Of a stretch of DNA of 46,225 nt, positions 33,217 to 41,702 are shown in pieces. The notes beneath the pieces are model-generated. The model saw nothing but the letters and a program-made list of their open reading frames with translations, was not told where the DNA came from and searched no databases. Made by a program: the position numbers and the translations under genes. The stretch comes from Nocardia asiatica NBRC 100129. GTDB lineage: Bacteria; Actinomycetota; Actinomycetes; Mycobacteriales; Mycobacteriaceae. Position 1 is the first letter of the stretch. The number at the start of each line of letters is the position of its first letter. The DNA is taken from positions 1-46,225 of the forward strand of contig NZ_BAFS01000466.1 of NCBI RefSeq assembly GCF_000308415.1, in the 5' to 3' direction.

Positions 33217-34812
33217 TCAGGCGGGCTCGGCAGGTTCGAGCCGTTCGGACGGGGGAGCCGAGGTCCCGTTCCGGTCGGCACGCGGACCAGCGGCCCGCTG
33301 CTGGGTCCGACGATCCTGAGCATGGCGTTGCGCTTGTGACGGTTGGCCAGAGGCAGAGACGGGTGCGATGACCCACCAGGCGATCGCGATCCATACCGAA
33401 GACAGCAGGACCGAGCCGATGACGTCGGTGGGGTGGTGGGCACCGGCATAGATTCGCTGCACGCCCACCAGCGCGGGAACCAGGATCGCCGCGGCGGCGA
33501 GAAGCCGGTACCGGCCTCGTCCGGTGGCCCACAGGAGTACAGCGGTGCCCCCGTACAGCGTCAGCGAAGCAGCGACGTGCCCGGAAGGGAAGCTGGCGGT
33601 GGGTGGAAGGTGGGGGTCGAGATGTGGGACCGAAGGGCGGTCGCGGTCGACGATCGCGGCGGTGGTGAGAAACAGCGTGATCTCACCCAGCAGGGCGATA
33701 CCGAGGAACAACATCGGTCGCCAGCTGCGGAAGAGGCCCACCGCCAGAGCGGCGACGATCAGGGCGCCGATGATGACCGCTGCGGTATTGCCGAGTTCGC
33801 CGAACCCCTTCAGGACGGAGGTGAGCATCGGGTCGCGGTGCTCGGCGAGCGCTGCCACGATGCTGTGATCCCATCGCAGGACGGGCGATTCGGTCTCCGT
33901 GGCACGCACCAGCGTGCCGATTCCGAGAAGTCCTCCGAGGAGCAGCACCCACGCGACCGCGAGTTCGCCGATTCCTCGCCATGGGTGGGGCAGGGTGGGC
34001 TCGTGCCGGACCGGGACCGGCCGCAGATCGTCTTCGTCGGCCTGCGGTACGTCACCGGGTAACGGGCCCGCGTTGCCGACTCCGGCGTCGCCACGCCATC
34101 GGTGGAACGCGACGGTGGCCAGCACGAGCCACAGCGACCCGAGTAGCCAGCCCGCGAGGACGTCGGTGAGGTAGTGCACCCCGAGGGCTATCCGGGTGAG
34201 GCCGACGGCGATCACGATCAAGACCGCGAACCCGGTCAGCGCGCGGCGTGCGCCCGCTCGCAGGATGGGTGCGAAAACCAGCACGACAACGCCGTAGCAC
34301 ACCAGTGAGCCCATCGCGTGTCCGCTGGGGAAGCTCCACCCGCCCGCGCTGTGGACGGGAGTCGCCACCACCGGACGTAGCCGTCCGACCAGCTCTTTGA
34401 CGACCGGGTTGAGGATCAGTCCACCCACGCCGGTGAGCGCCACGTAGACGGCGAGTTGGGGTAGCCGGCGCAGCAGCAGCCAGAGCGCGCCGACAGCGAG
34501 CACCAGGATCAGCGTGCCGGTTCCGCCGAGATCGGCTATTCCGGTGAGAACCTTCCGCAAAAGCGCGTTCTCCGCCACCACCGGGACCAGGCTGTCGGTG
34601 ACCGCCTGATCCGCGGCCTGTATCGGACCCCACCGCGCCCGGACCAGTGCTGTGAGCACACCGAACCCGATTCCGACGGCCGCGACGCCCAGCAACGCCG
34701 CGGCACTACGGGCAGCGAATCGTTCGGCGGCCGCGGCCTCACTCCGATCGGCGGCCCCGCCAGGACGGTCAGCGCCCGTCGTGGCGAGCCCGTCGTGCCG
34801 GTCGACGGACAA
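33217..34812 (-). CDS. Double-domain PAP2 family phosphatase
   Basis: A 531-residue membrane protein made of two consecutive PAP2 (type 2 phosphatidic acid phosphatase) units, each with about five helices. Unit 1: KELVGRLRP, WSFPSGHAMGS, RIALGVHYLTDVLAG. Unit 2: DRDRPSVPHLDPHLPPTASF continuing to PSGHVAAS, and RIYAGAHHPTDVIGS. Both keep the KxxxxxxRP-like, PSGH and SRxxxxxH-like catalytic elements, the first two with Arg-Ile in place of Ser-Arg. Probable substrates are lipid phosphates such as undecaprenyl or decaprenyl pyrophosphate. TTG 34812 (MSVDRHDG) is set by AGGAGG 7 nt upstream; the longer frame to 34938 is rejected. A hydrophilic linker of about 60 residues separates the units. Confidence 0.9.
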   Translation of the reverse strand: MSVDRHDGLATTGADRPGGAADRSEAAAAERFAARSAAALLGVAAVGIGFGVLTALVRARWGPIQAADQAVTDSLVPVVAENALLRKVLTGIADLGGTGTLILVLAVGALWLLLRRLPQLAVYVALTGVGGLILNPVVKELVGRLRPVVATPVHSAGGWSFPSGHAMGSLVCYGVVVLVFAPILRAGARRALTGFAVLIVIAVGLTRIALGVHYLTDVLAGWLLGSLWLVLATVAFHRWRGDAGVGNAGPLPGDVPQADEDDLRPVPVRHEPTLPHPWRGIGELAVAWVLLLGGLLGIGTLVRATETESPVLRWDHSIVAALAEHRDPMLTSVLKGFGELGNTAAVIIGALIVAALAVGLFRSWRPMLFLGIALLGEITLFLTTAAIVDRDRPSVPHLDPHLPPTASFPSGHVAASLTLYGGTAVLLWATGRGRYRLLAAAAILVPALVGVQRIYAGAHHPTDVIGSVLLSSVWIAIAWWVIAPVSASGQPSQAQRHAQDRRTQQRAAGPRADRNGTSAPPSERLEPAEPA

Positions 34813-35081
34813 TGCGACACCTCCTGCGGTCGTGCGACATCCCGCCGTGCGGCGAAGACCCCGACAGGCCGACGAACAACCTCGGGTCCGGATGTCGTTC
34901 GTTGTCCACGGGTTCCCGTAACGAGCCGTCGCAATCAAACCCGGAAGTCACGATCGACTGCTGCCGGTGCTCGGGCATCGCCGAAGGCCACAGCCGATCC
35001 TGGGATCGAAAGCGGCCTTCGCCGCGCGGTTTTCACCGAGCGGACCACCTCGAAGACCGTGCGGTCCTCGCGTCGCGACGC

Positions 35082-35249
35082 TTACGCGGCCGCCGGTGCG
35101 TCTCCGGGTCCGCCGGGTAGCTCCTGCTGAAGGGTCAGGTGCGCCGGGCATCGATGGACCGGACCGGGCGAGATGAACGCGGGGTCCAGTCGTTGTGCGA
35201 AGCTGAGGTTGTCACGGCGCCAGCAATCGGTGCACACCAGCTTGTCCAT
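35082..35249 (-). CDS. Small Cys-containing hypothetical protein
   Basis: A 55-residue protein from ATG 35249, preceded by GAGGAGG at 5 nt. It begins MDKLVCTDCWRRDNLSFAQR and later has HRCPAH, giving C-x-x-C and H-x-C/C-x-x-H elements that could bind a zinc ion. The Pro/Gly/Ala C-terminus is probably disordered. No family recognised. The excellent ribosome-binding site is the main support. Confidence 0.55.
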   Translation of the reverse strand: MDKLVCTDCWRRDNLSFAQRLDPAFISPGPVHRCPAHLTLQQELPGGPGDAPAAA

Positions 35250-35361
35250 GTGGTCCTCCTCAGGTCTCACGGTGCGAGGCCTCGAGGCTTGAATTCCCTT
35301 TGCCGGGCGCGTTCGAACACCGGTATCTGTCCGTTTTCTAAAGCCGCCGGATTGTTACCGT

Positions 35362-35385
35362 GTGGCGGGGTGGCGGGGTGGCGGG
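35362..35385 (+). repeat. Three tandem copies of GTGGCGGG
   Basis: Perfect 8-bp tandem repeat, three units, in a non-coding stretch (35250-35506) that otherwise shows nothing. The G-runs could form a G-quadruplex on the plus strand. Confidence 0.8.
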
Positions 35386-35506
35386 TAGACCATGCCGACC
35401 GAAATGCCCTCGCGGCTGAGCTGAGCCAAAATCGGAGTGCTATCTCTGTCGAGCAGCGTCGGTTGCCGGCTCCCGGATTCGCGCCGGTTCGTGCCAGGAT
35501 GATTCG

Positions 35507-36005
35507 ATGGACATCGACGCGAGCATCGGCGACCCGGAGGAGTTGGATCTGAGCATCCGCCCCGACGGCGCTCCGGACAACCCGCTGCTGGTGATCCCCT
35601 TCGATGCTTGGGAGAGTGCGCCTGCGTGGCGAGTCGAGCGGCTGGCGGCGGGGCTGGCGGAATCGATGCGCCTGACCGTAGGGGTGGTCCGGGGGCCGGT
35701 GACCGCGCGCCTGGCGACGTTGGCGGAGGCGGCCACATTGACTCTGGTCGAGTCGGACAGTGCAAACCGGCACGCGGTCCGATGCGCCGATATCGACGCG
35801 GCTGTGCGCCGCCTTCGCGAAGCGGTCGGGCGCAGCCCGCGTGCGAGTGTGGCGCTCGGGCGCCTGCTGCGCCAGACGGCCGTTCTCGACACCGTGTCCG
35901 GGCTGGCGGCCGAGGCCGCGGTGTATTCGATGTTGCTGAACGGCAGTGAGTTCCGGCGTTGGCTCGCGGACCGGGGTGCGCCGCGGACGGTGCCGTCGGC
36001 CGATC
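35507..36005 (+). pseudogene. Enoyl-CoA hydratase/isomerase relic (N-terminal part)
   Basis: ATG 35507 with AGGATGA upstream opens MDIDASIGDPEELDLSIRPD, and the frame contains PLLVIPFDAWESAPAWRVER, ASVALGRLLRQTAVLDTVSG then LAAEAAVYSMLLNGSEFRRW, typical of a subset of actinobacterial crotonase-family proteins. These continue with a second crotonase half in intact relatives. Here homology stops at about PRTVPSAD (36003), where the sequence becomes the reverse complement of the amidohydrolase. The open frame runs on to 36262, but that part is antisense. Confidence 0.7.
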
Positions 36006-36918
36006 TGTCGTCGGATTCGACTTCCGCCGTGTATCTCTCGCGGTTCACCACCGGAAACGCCGGTTGGGTGACGACGATCAGCCCGTGCAGCAGGGCTGGG
36101 TCGGGGATGACGGCACCGTGTTCGATCCGGTCGCCCGGGAGCGTGCCGGTCTCGGCGAGGACCGCCAGCGTGAGCAGCAGCGATGTCCGTGTCACGCAGT
36201 GCACGGCGACGGGCAGGTCGCGCCGCCGCAGGGCGCGGACGCGGGAGAGCAGTTCGTCGTAGGACGGGAGATCGTGGTCGTGCAGGAGGAGTTTGCGTTC
36301 GCCCAGGAGAGTGACCCGCTGGGGCAGGTGTGCGGGTGTCTCGGTCAGTCCGGGTGTCGCGTCGGTGACTCCGGTGATGCCGTAGGCCGTCAGCTCGCGG
36401 CCGAGTGCGGGCAGGTCGCCGAGCGCGGGCCAGGTGCCGCGCAGGAGTTCGTCGAGTCTCCAGAGCCGCCCGGTCGGCGCCCCGGTGTGATCGCGTTCGA
36501 CACCGGGCAGGTGCGGGAGCGGCTCCAACTCGGCGAGGGCGGGTGTGTTGAGCATCCACAGCGCGCCGGAGCGGTGCTGCACCCTTACCGGGCGGTCGGG
36601 CACGATCCGGTCCAGCACATGACGATCGACCGAGTCGCCGAACCCGACCGCTCGGATGCGGGCGGCGCCGGAGCGGGCCAGCGCGTCCAGACCCGTGGCG
36701 CAGTCGACCGATGCCCGGGCGGCGGCCGCGCCGTGCAGGTGCAGGTGCAGGTGATGGTCGTGTAGTCCCGGCACGAGCGCCGCGCCGCGGCCGTCCATTT
36801 CGGTCTCTCCGCGCGGTCGCAGGGCGGTGCCCACTTCGGCGATCGAGCCGCCGAGGAGACGGACGTCGACAGTCGTTGCGGCATAGGGTATTTCGACGTT
36901 GCGGATCAGCCAGCTCAC
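36000..36918 (-). pseudogene. Amidohydrolase-family protein lacking its C-terminal third
   Basis: GTG 36918 overlaps the CoA-transferase stop (GTGA). The protein begins SWLIRNVEIPYAATTVDVRL and shows the metal site HDHHLHLHLHG, LTAYGITGVTDATPGLTETP, LPVAVHCVTRTSLLL and IEHGAVIPDPALL then VVTQPAFPVVNRERYTAEVE. The family then needs the SDAPYG metal-ligand Asp and about 120 more residues, but these are missing: at about 36000 the frame enters the antisense of the enoyl-CoA hydratase relic and stays open to 35440. It lacks a key metal ligand and is probably inactive. It was cotranscribed and translationally coupled with the CoA-transferase. Confidence 0.72.
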
Positions 36919-38141
36919 AGTAGCGACTCCAGCCGATGTGCGCCGAGTGCCGGTGCGGTTCCGGTGGCGGTCCTGCGGGTGGGCTCGAGGATGGGGAAGA
37001 CGCCCGCGTCGCAGTCCAGCCACCACTGCTCGCCTCGGTGGTGAACGGAGTGCGGCGCAGGCGGTCCGGCCGCGGCCGCGGCGGCCACGTCGTGCATGGA
37101 GATGTCGATCAGCCTGGCACGGGAGTTCAGGAGTGCCTCGGCGGCTTCGGCGGCGGCCATCACCCCGGTGAGCGGGTCGGCGATGGCATCCCCGCAGGGC
37201 ACCGGGATGTCGTCGTCGATGGCGCTCAGGCCCGCGCCCGCGGCGATGTCGTCGCCGAAACCCACCCGGTCCGACTGCCGGCCCCGGGCGGTGATCGACA
37301 GCCACGACACCCCGGCGTCGACCAGTGTCTCGGCGTCGAGGCCGAGGCGGCGCAGCGCACGAGGGCGGGAGGCCTCCACGACGAGGTCAGCGCTCGTCAC
37401 CAGCCGGGTGAGCAGCGCTCGGTCCGGCGCGCTGCCGAAATCCAGCGCGACACTGCGCTGACCGCTGTGCAGCGCGTCGTAGAACTCGGCGGGCCCGCGC
37501 CGGGCTCCGTCGGGGCGGGCGATGCTCTCGACTTTGATCACCTCGGCGCCGGTCCGGGTGAGCAGGTGCCCGCACAGCGGGCCCGCCCACAGGGCGCTGA
37601 AATCGATGATGCGGGGGTGAACGCCGACCCGTGTGCGGCGGCCGCCGATCGTGTGAACGACCGGTTCGCGCTGGTGATCCGGACCCGCGTGCGGCAGTCC
37701 GCCTCCCGGCAGTCCGAGCAGGGCGATGCGCTCGTCGGCTTCCCGGACGGTGACCGCGCGGGCCCAGTTCTCGACCATGGCCCACGGATCACCGGAAGCG
37801 GTCGCTTCGACCAGGGCGGGGACCAGAGCGATGTCGTCCGGCCGAGCCAACGAGAGTCCCACGAAACCGTCCTGAGCGCGGACGGCGCGGTAGGCGCCAC
37901 CGCACGACCAAGGCGCGTTGCGGGTGAATCCGGCGACGGCGGCCCGCTCTGCCAGCAGGCGCGCATCCGGAAGGCCCGGCGATTCGCCGGTGCGCTGCGC
38001 CGCCGCCGCGACGACCCGGGCGATCGCCTCCTCGACGACGAGCGCGGGCCGGCCCGGAGATGCCAGTGGGGGGCCGTCGGGGCGGCCGGTCAGCGCCATC
38101 GCGCCCGACCGTGCCCATGCGAGAAGAGCCTGTGCTGTCAT
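36915..38141 (-). CDS. CaiB/BaiF-type (family III) CoA-transferase
   Basis: A 408-residue protein of the family III CoA-transferases, which exchange CoA between organic acids. Its family core reads IIDFSALWAGPLCGHLLTRT, GAEVIKVESIARPDGARRGP, LDFGSAPDRALLTRLVTSAD, LVVEASRPRALRRLGLDAET and LTGVMAAAEAAEALLNSRAR. An N-terminal region of about 180 residues precedes the usual start of the fold, and the C-terminus is short, so the order is unusual; related actinobacterial proteins share this. ATG 38141 follows GGGAAGGG. It is the first gene of an operon with the broken amidohydrolase; a palindrome lies 165 bp upstream. Confidence 0.82.
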   Translation of the reverse strand: MTAQALLAWARSGAMALTGRPDGPPLASPGRPALVVEEAIARVVAAAAQRTGESPGLPDARLLAERAAVAGFTRNAPWSCGGAYRAVRAQDGFVGLSLARPDDIALVPALVEATASGDPWAMVENWARAVTVREADERIALLGLPGGGLPHAGPDHQREPVVHTIGGRRTRVGVHPRIIDFSALWAGPLCGHLLTRTGAEVIKVESIARPDGARRGPAEFYDALHSGQRSVALDFGSAPDRALLTRLVTSADLVVEASRPRALRRLGLDAETLVDAGVSWLSITARGRQSDRVGFGDDIAAGAGLSAIDDDIPVPCGDAIADPLTGVMAAAEAAEALLNSRARLIDISMHDVAAAAAAGPPAPHSVHHRGEQWWLDCDAGVFPILEPTRRTATGTAPALGAHRLESLL

Positions 38142-38303
38142 CGCCCTTCCCTTTCCCCGGACCGCGACAAGCACGCTGCCGACCTGCGCGTCAGCTCCAC
38201 CATCGGAATCCTGGCACGGAATTCGTGCCTGGTCGGCGGTACCACAAGAAGTCGACGCCGAAACAGTTGTCGGCCGCGACCCCGTGGCCGATGCAGCTGT
38301 TGT

Positions 38304-38316
38304 GTTTACCGTAAAC
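38304..38316. promoter_or_regulatory. Palindrome GTTTACCGTAAAC upstream of the CoA-transferase operon
   Basis: Perfect 6-bp arms around a single C, in an otherwise GC-rich context. A likely regulator binding site for the leftward operon, or for the gene that once lay to the right and survives as a D-aminoacylase tail. Confidence 0.5.
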
Positions 38317-38355
38317 GACACCGCTTCCAGGACGGCGCGTGGCGCTCCGAGTTAT

Positions 38356-38450
38356 AGCACGTGCCGACCGGCAAACTCGCCGACTTCTTCGGCCTGCGTC
38401 GGCGCGGGCTGATCGAGGTCGGCATGGTCGCCGATATCGCCGTCTTCGAG
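38356..38450 (+). pseudogene. C-terminal relic of a D-aminoacylase-type amidohydrolase
   Basis: The reading HVPTGKLADFFGLRRRGLIE then VGMVADIAVFEP is the characteristic tail of N-acyl-D-amino-acid deacylases (KLADFFGL, AD(I/L)xVFD). There is a stop just upstream and no other part of the enzyme. Confidence 0.6.
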
Positions 38451-38649
38451 CCTCTGCTCCGCCAACTGCATGAGCAGGTCGCGGAAGCGTCACCTCCGAC
38501 TCCGCGGTGCTGGGTGGGCGATGCGCCGCGTGGCCGGAGGCATGGATCGTGTAGGTCGTACTGTGGCGCACGATCGAAGCTTTATCTGAGGTGCCGCTGA
38601 CGTCCGCCGCGTTGGTTCAGGCGACGGCGGACGTGAGAACTCGGCAGAA

Positions 38650-39165
38650 TCACTGCTGGTCCCGGCGGCTCCGGCCTGCACGTGTGGTCACGGAGTCGTG
38701 GTCGGCGCTGTATTGCTCGCGCCAACGCTCGACGAGGGGAACCAGTTCGTTGGTCATATAGGTGTAGAAGTCCTGCATTTCGTGCAGGCGCGTCGCGGTG
38801 GCGGTGTCCGGCGCGGCGGCATCGATGCCTTCTTGGGCGGCGTCGCGCATGGTGGCCAGCATCGTGTTCTGTTGCGACATCAACGCTGCCCAGGCTCCGG
38901 CGCGGAAGCGGTAGTGGTCACGGCGGCTGCCGGGGGCAGGTACCCGTTCGATCAGACCGACCGGAATGAGTTGTTTGATCGCGGTGGAGACGGCGCCGGA
39001 GCTGATCGACAGCTCGGCGCACAGATCCGCGGCGGTCATCGTGTCCTGTTCGGTGTAGAGCAGCGCGGTCATCACCCGCGCGGTGGTGCGTTGCATCCCT
39101 CCGCCATCGGACAGCATCAAGGCCAGCTTCTCGGCGGCGGTCCGCAATCGCTCGTTGGTTCCCAC
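38650..39165 (-). CDS. GbsR/MarR-family winged-helix regulator
   Basis: A 171-residue regulator. The HTH reads DTMTAADLCAELSISSGAVS then TAIKQLIPVGLIERVPAPGS with the wing RRDHYRFRAGAW; C-terminal helices follow for dimerisation. This type is typically divergent from an ABC-2 exporter that it represses, exactly the arrangement here (72 bp gap). ATG 39165 starts MGTNERLRTAAEKL. Confidence 0.92.
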   Translation of the reverse strand: MGTNERLRTAAEKLALMLSDGGGMQRTTARVMTALLYTEQDTMTAADLCAELSISSGAVSTAIKQLIPVGLIERVPAPGSRRDHYRFRAGAWAALMSQQNTMLATMRDAAQEGIDAAAPDTATATRLHEMQDFYTYMTNELVPLVERWREQYSADHDSVTTRAGRSRRDQQ

Positions 39166-39236
39166 AACTGGAGCTTAGCAAGCTCGAACAGTTCTGAATA
39201 TTTACAGATCTCTGAAAGTTCGTTACCTTCTGAGGC
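39166..39236. promoter_or_regulatory. Divergent promoter/operator between the GbsR-type gene and the ABC exporter
   Basis: A short AT-rich gap containing TTCTGAATATTTACAGATC followed by TCTGAAAG, i.e. two direct TCTGAA elements 20 bp apart. This is the only place for the regulator to act on both promoters. Confidence 0.5.
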
Positions 39237-40136
39237 ATGTTGAATGTGATCGAGCTGCAAGGGCTCGGCAAGACCTACGGCTCGCGGCGTGGGTTGGTGG
39301 AGCTGTCCCTGGAAGTCCGCCGCGGTGAGGTCTTCGGCTATCTCGGCCCGAATGGAGCAGGCAAGTCGACGACCATCCGGCTGATGTTGGATCTGATCCG
39401 GCCGACCGCGGGCAGCGCTCGGGTACTCGGTCTCGACCCGCGTCGCGATGCGGTGCGACTGCATACGAAGATCGGTTATCTGGCAGGCGATTTCGTTGTG
39501 CCGGGACGGCGGCAGGTCGGTGCGACGTTGCGGTTCCTGGCCGCGCTGCGTGGCGAGGTCCCGCCGCAGCGAATCGACGCGCTGTGTGAACGCCTGGAAC
39601 TGGATCAGGACGCGCGAGTGAGCAGTCTCTCCAAGGGGAACCGGCAAAAGCTCGGCCTGGTCCAGGCCTTCATGCACACTCCGCAGCTGCTGATCCTGGA
39701 CGAGCCCACCTCCGGTCTGGATCCGATCGGGCAGCAGATCTTCCTGGAGATGGTCGCCGAAGCCGCCGGCAACGGGCAGACGGTGTTCATGTCCAGCCAC
39801 ATCATGAGCGAGGTGGAGGCGGTCGCCGACCGGGTCGGCATCATTCGCGAGGGTCGGTTGGTCGCGCTGAACACCGTGTCCGGGCTGCGCGCGAACGCCG
39901 TGCGCGATGTGGAGGTCACCTTCGCCGAGCCGGTGACTGTCGCGGAGTTCGCCGCCCTGCCCGCTGTGCGCGACGTCCAGGTCGACGGAGCCGTCCTGCG
40001 CTGCCAGATCACCGGCAGCCCGGACGAACTGCTGCGGGCCATCGTCACCCATCGCGTGACGGGGCTGCTGGTCACCGAACCCGCTCTCGAGGACCTGTTC
40101 CACGGCTACTACACCGGAGAATCCGATGCTGCCTGA
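39237..40136 (+). CDS. ABC transporter ATP-binding protein (ABC-2 exporter)
   Basis: A 299-residue ATPase subunit. Walker A is GPNGAGKST (residues about 39-47), the signature is SLSKGNRQKLGLVQAF, Walker B is LLILDEPTSGLDP, and the switch His is in FMSSHIMSEVEAVADRVG. The C-terminal extension of about 80 residues is typical for DrrA/CcmA-type exporters. The stop lies 11 bp inside the permease gene, so the two are coupled. Probably exports a hydrophobic compound or drug; substrate unknown. Confidence 0.95.
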   Translation: MLNVIELQGLGKTYGSRRGLVELSLEVRRGEVFGYLGPNGAGKSTTIRLMLDLIRPTAGSARVLGLDPRRDAVRLHTKIGYLAGDFVVPGRRQVGATLRFLAALRGEVPPQRIDALCERLELDQDARVSSLSKGNRQKLGLVQAFMHTPQLLILDEPTSGLDPIGQQIFLEMVAEAAGNGQTVFMSSHIMSEVEAVADRVGIIREGRLVALNTVSGLRANAVRDVEVTFAEPVTVAEFAALPAVRDVQVDGAVLRCQITGSPDELLRAIVTHRVTGLLVTEPALEDLFHGYYTGESDAA

Positions 40137-40917
40137 CATCTACGCCCAAACCCTCGTCGACAACCGTCGCTCGCTGATCGCCTGGTCGGTCGGCACGGCG
40201 GCCGTGGGCGTGATGTACGCCGGGTTCTATCCGCAAGTGTCCGCAGGCGGCATGGCCGACGCGGTGAGCAACTACCCGGAGGCGATGCGTGAGGCCTTGC
40301 GGTTGAACGATATGACCTCCGCCGCGGGCTATCTCGGCTCCAGCGTCTTCGGTCTGCTGCTGCCGTTGCTGGCGATGTTCTTCGGAGTGACTTTCGGTGC
40401 CCGTGCTATCGCGGGCGATGAGGAATCCGGATATCTGGATCTGCTGCTGGCGTATCCGGTCAGCCGCACCGGACTGGCGCTGCAACGATTCGCTGCCCTC
40501 GCCACCGGCGCCGGCGCGATCGGGGCAGTAGTACTGCTGGGCATGGTGGCGATCCGCTCGTCCGCCGATCTCGATTCGATCAGTGTCGGCGAGTTCGCGG
40601 CTCAGAGTCTGCACCTGACCCTGCTGGCGATCGTCTTCGGTGCTCTGGCCATCGGCGTCGGCGCTGTCACCGGAAGGCGCGGTCCGGTTCTGGCCGGGAC
40701 CGCGGGAATCGGAGTGCTCGCCTACGCCGCCAACAGTCTCGCCGGTGTCATCGGCGCCGACTGGCTGAAGTATCTGTCGCCGTTTCACTACTACATCGGC
40801 GGCGAACCGCTGCGCAACGGGATGCAATGGACCGACGCCGCAGTCCTGATCGTGATCTCGGTGGTCCTGATCGGGTCCGGACTTGTTCGCTTCAACCAGC
40901 GGGACCTCACCAACTGA
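40126..40917 (+). CDS. ABC-2 type transporter permease
   Basis: A 263-residue membrane subunit with six predicted helices (AWSVGTAAVGVMYAGFY, FGLLLPLLAMFFGVTFGARA, GAIGAVVLLGMVAI, LTLLAIVFGALAIGVGAVTG, GTAGIGVLAYAANSLAGVIG, AVLIVISVVLIGSGLVRF). The cytoplasmic loop DEESGYLDLLLAYPVSR is the conserved ABC-2 coupling element. It overlaps the ATPase gene by 11 bp and is followed at once by a strong terminator. Confidence 0.93.
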   Translation: MLPDIYAQTLVDNRRSLIAWSVGTAAVGVMYAGFYPQVSAGGMADAVSNYPEAMREALRLNDMTSAAGYLGSSVFGLLLPLLAMFFGVTFGARAIAGDEESGYLDLLLAYPVSRTGLALQRFAALATGAGAIGAVVLLGMVAIRSSADLDSISVGEFAAQSLHLTLLAIVFGALAIGVGAVTGRRGPVLAGTAGIGVLAYAANSLAGVIGADWLKYLSPFHYYIGGEPLRNGMQWTDAAVLIVISVVLIGSGLVRFNQRDLTN

Positions 40918-40920
40918 CCA

Positions 40921-40957
40921 CGCGGTGAGGCGCCACCCCACGCGGCGCCTCACCGCG
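40921..40957. terminator. Bidirectional hairpin terminator
   Basis: CGCGGTGAGGCGCC (40921-40934) pairs without mismatch with GGCGCCTCACCGCG (40944-40957) around a 9-nt loop. It lies 3 bp after the permease stop and about 70 bp before the end of the convergent ktrA, so it can serve both. No T-run, as usual in actinobacteria. Confidence 0.85.
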
Positions 40958-41027
40958 CGATGACGACCCCGCGCCGCCGGAACAGGCGGACCGGACCGGG
41001 GCGGCACGGTCGCGTGCCAGGTTGCTG

Positions 41028-41702
41028 TCAGGTCATGTCGGCGAACCGCTCGACGTCTTCGATACGGCCGGACACGATCAACTGGTCGGCCTCGTCGACG
41101 ACGGTCTCGGGGGTGGCGTAGGTGAATTCGCCGTCGCGGTGTTTGATCGCGACAACGGTGATATCGAAATGCCGGCGTAACCCGCTGGCGGTGAGCGTTC
41201 TCCCGATTGCCGCTTGCGGGGCGCTGGTTTTGGCCATGGCGTAGTCGGTGTCGAACTCGATGTAGTCGATCATCCGGCCGGTAACCAGATGCGCGACCCG
41301 CTCGCCCATGTCGTGTTCGGGAAGCACGACATGGTGCGCGCCGACTCGTTGGAGGATTTGACCGTGACGGCGGCTGGTGGCCTTGGCCCAGATCCTCGGG
41401 ATGGCGAAATCCGACAGCAGCGAAGTGGTGAGGATGCTCGCTTCCATATTGCTGCCGATTCCGACCACCGCGTGGGGGAACTCGGGCACACCCAGTTGCT
41501 CGAGTGCATCCATATCCGTGGTGTCCGCGACGGCGACATGGGTCAGCTCGTCGGAGTACTGCTGCACCAGGTGCGGATCGGAGTCGATGGCCAGCACCTC
41601 CGACCCGTGCGTAACCAGTTCCCGGGCCAATGCGCCACCGAAGCGGCCGAGCCCGATCACCACTACTCGCGTGCTCTGCTTGCGTGATGTTCTACCCGAC
41701 AA
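41028..41702 (-). CDS. ktrA: KtrA/TrkA-type potassium channel regulatory subunit
   Basis: Cytoplasmic gating subunit of a Ktr potassium uptake system, 224 residues. The RCK_N Rossmann domain has RVVVIGLGRFGGALARELV and AIDSDP; the RCK_C domain starts about residue 140 (SAPQAAIGRTLTASGLRRHF). Start is TTG 41702, preceded by AGAGGAG at 7 nt, overlapping the ktrB stop by 11 bp, so it is coupled to ktrB. Such systems respond to ATP/ADP or c-di-AMP and control turgor. Confidence 0.92.
   Translation of the reverse strand: MSGRTSRKQSTRVVVIGLGRFGGALARELVTHGSEVLAIDSDPHLVQQYSDELTHVAVADTTDMDALEQLGVPEFPHAVVGIGSNMEASILTTSLLSDFAIPRIWAKATSRRHGQILQRVGAHHVVLPEHDMGERVAHLVTGRMIDYIEFDTDYAMAKTSAPQAAIGRTLTASGLRRHFDITVVAIKHRDGEFTYATPETVVDEADQLIVSGRIEDVERFADMT

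Larger units (their letters stand above)
38142..38649. other. Intergenic stretch with a palindrome and an amidohydrolase tail
   Basis: 508 bp between the CoA-transferase start and the GbsR-type regulator end. It holds the GTTTAC palindrome and the D-aminoacylase relic listed separately; nothing else was recognised. Confidence 0.4.
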
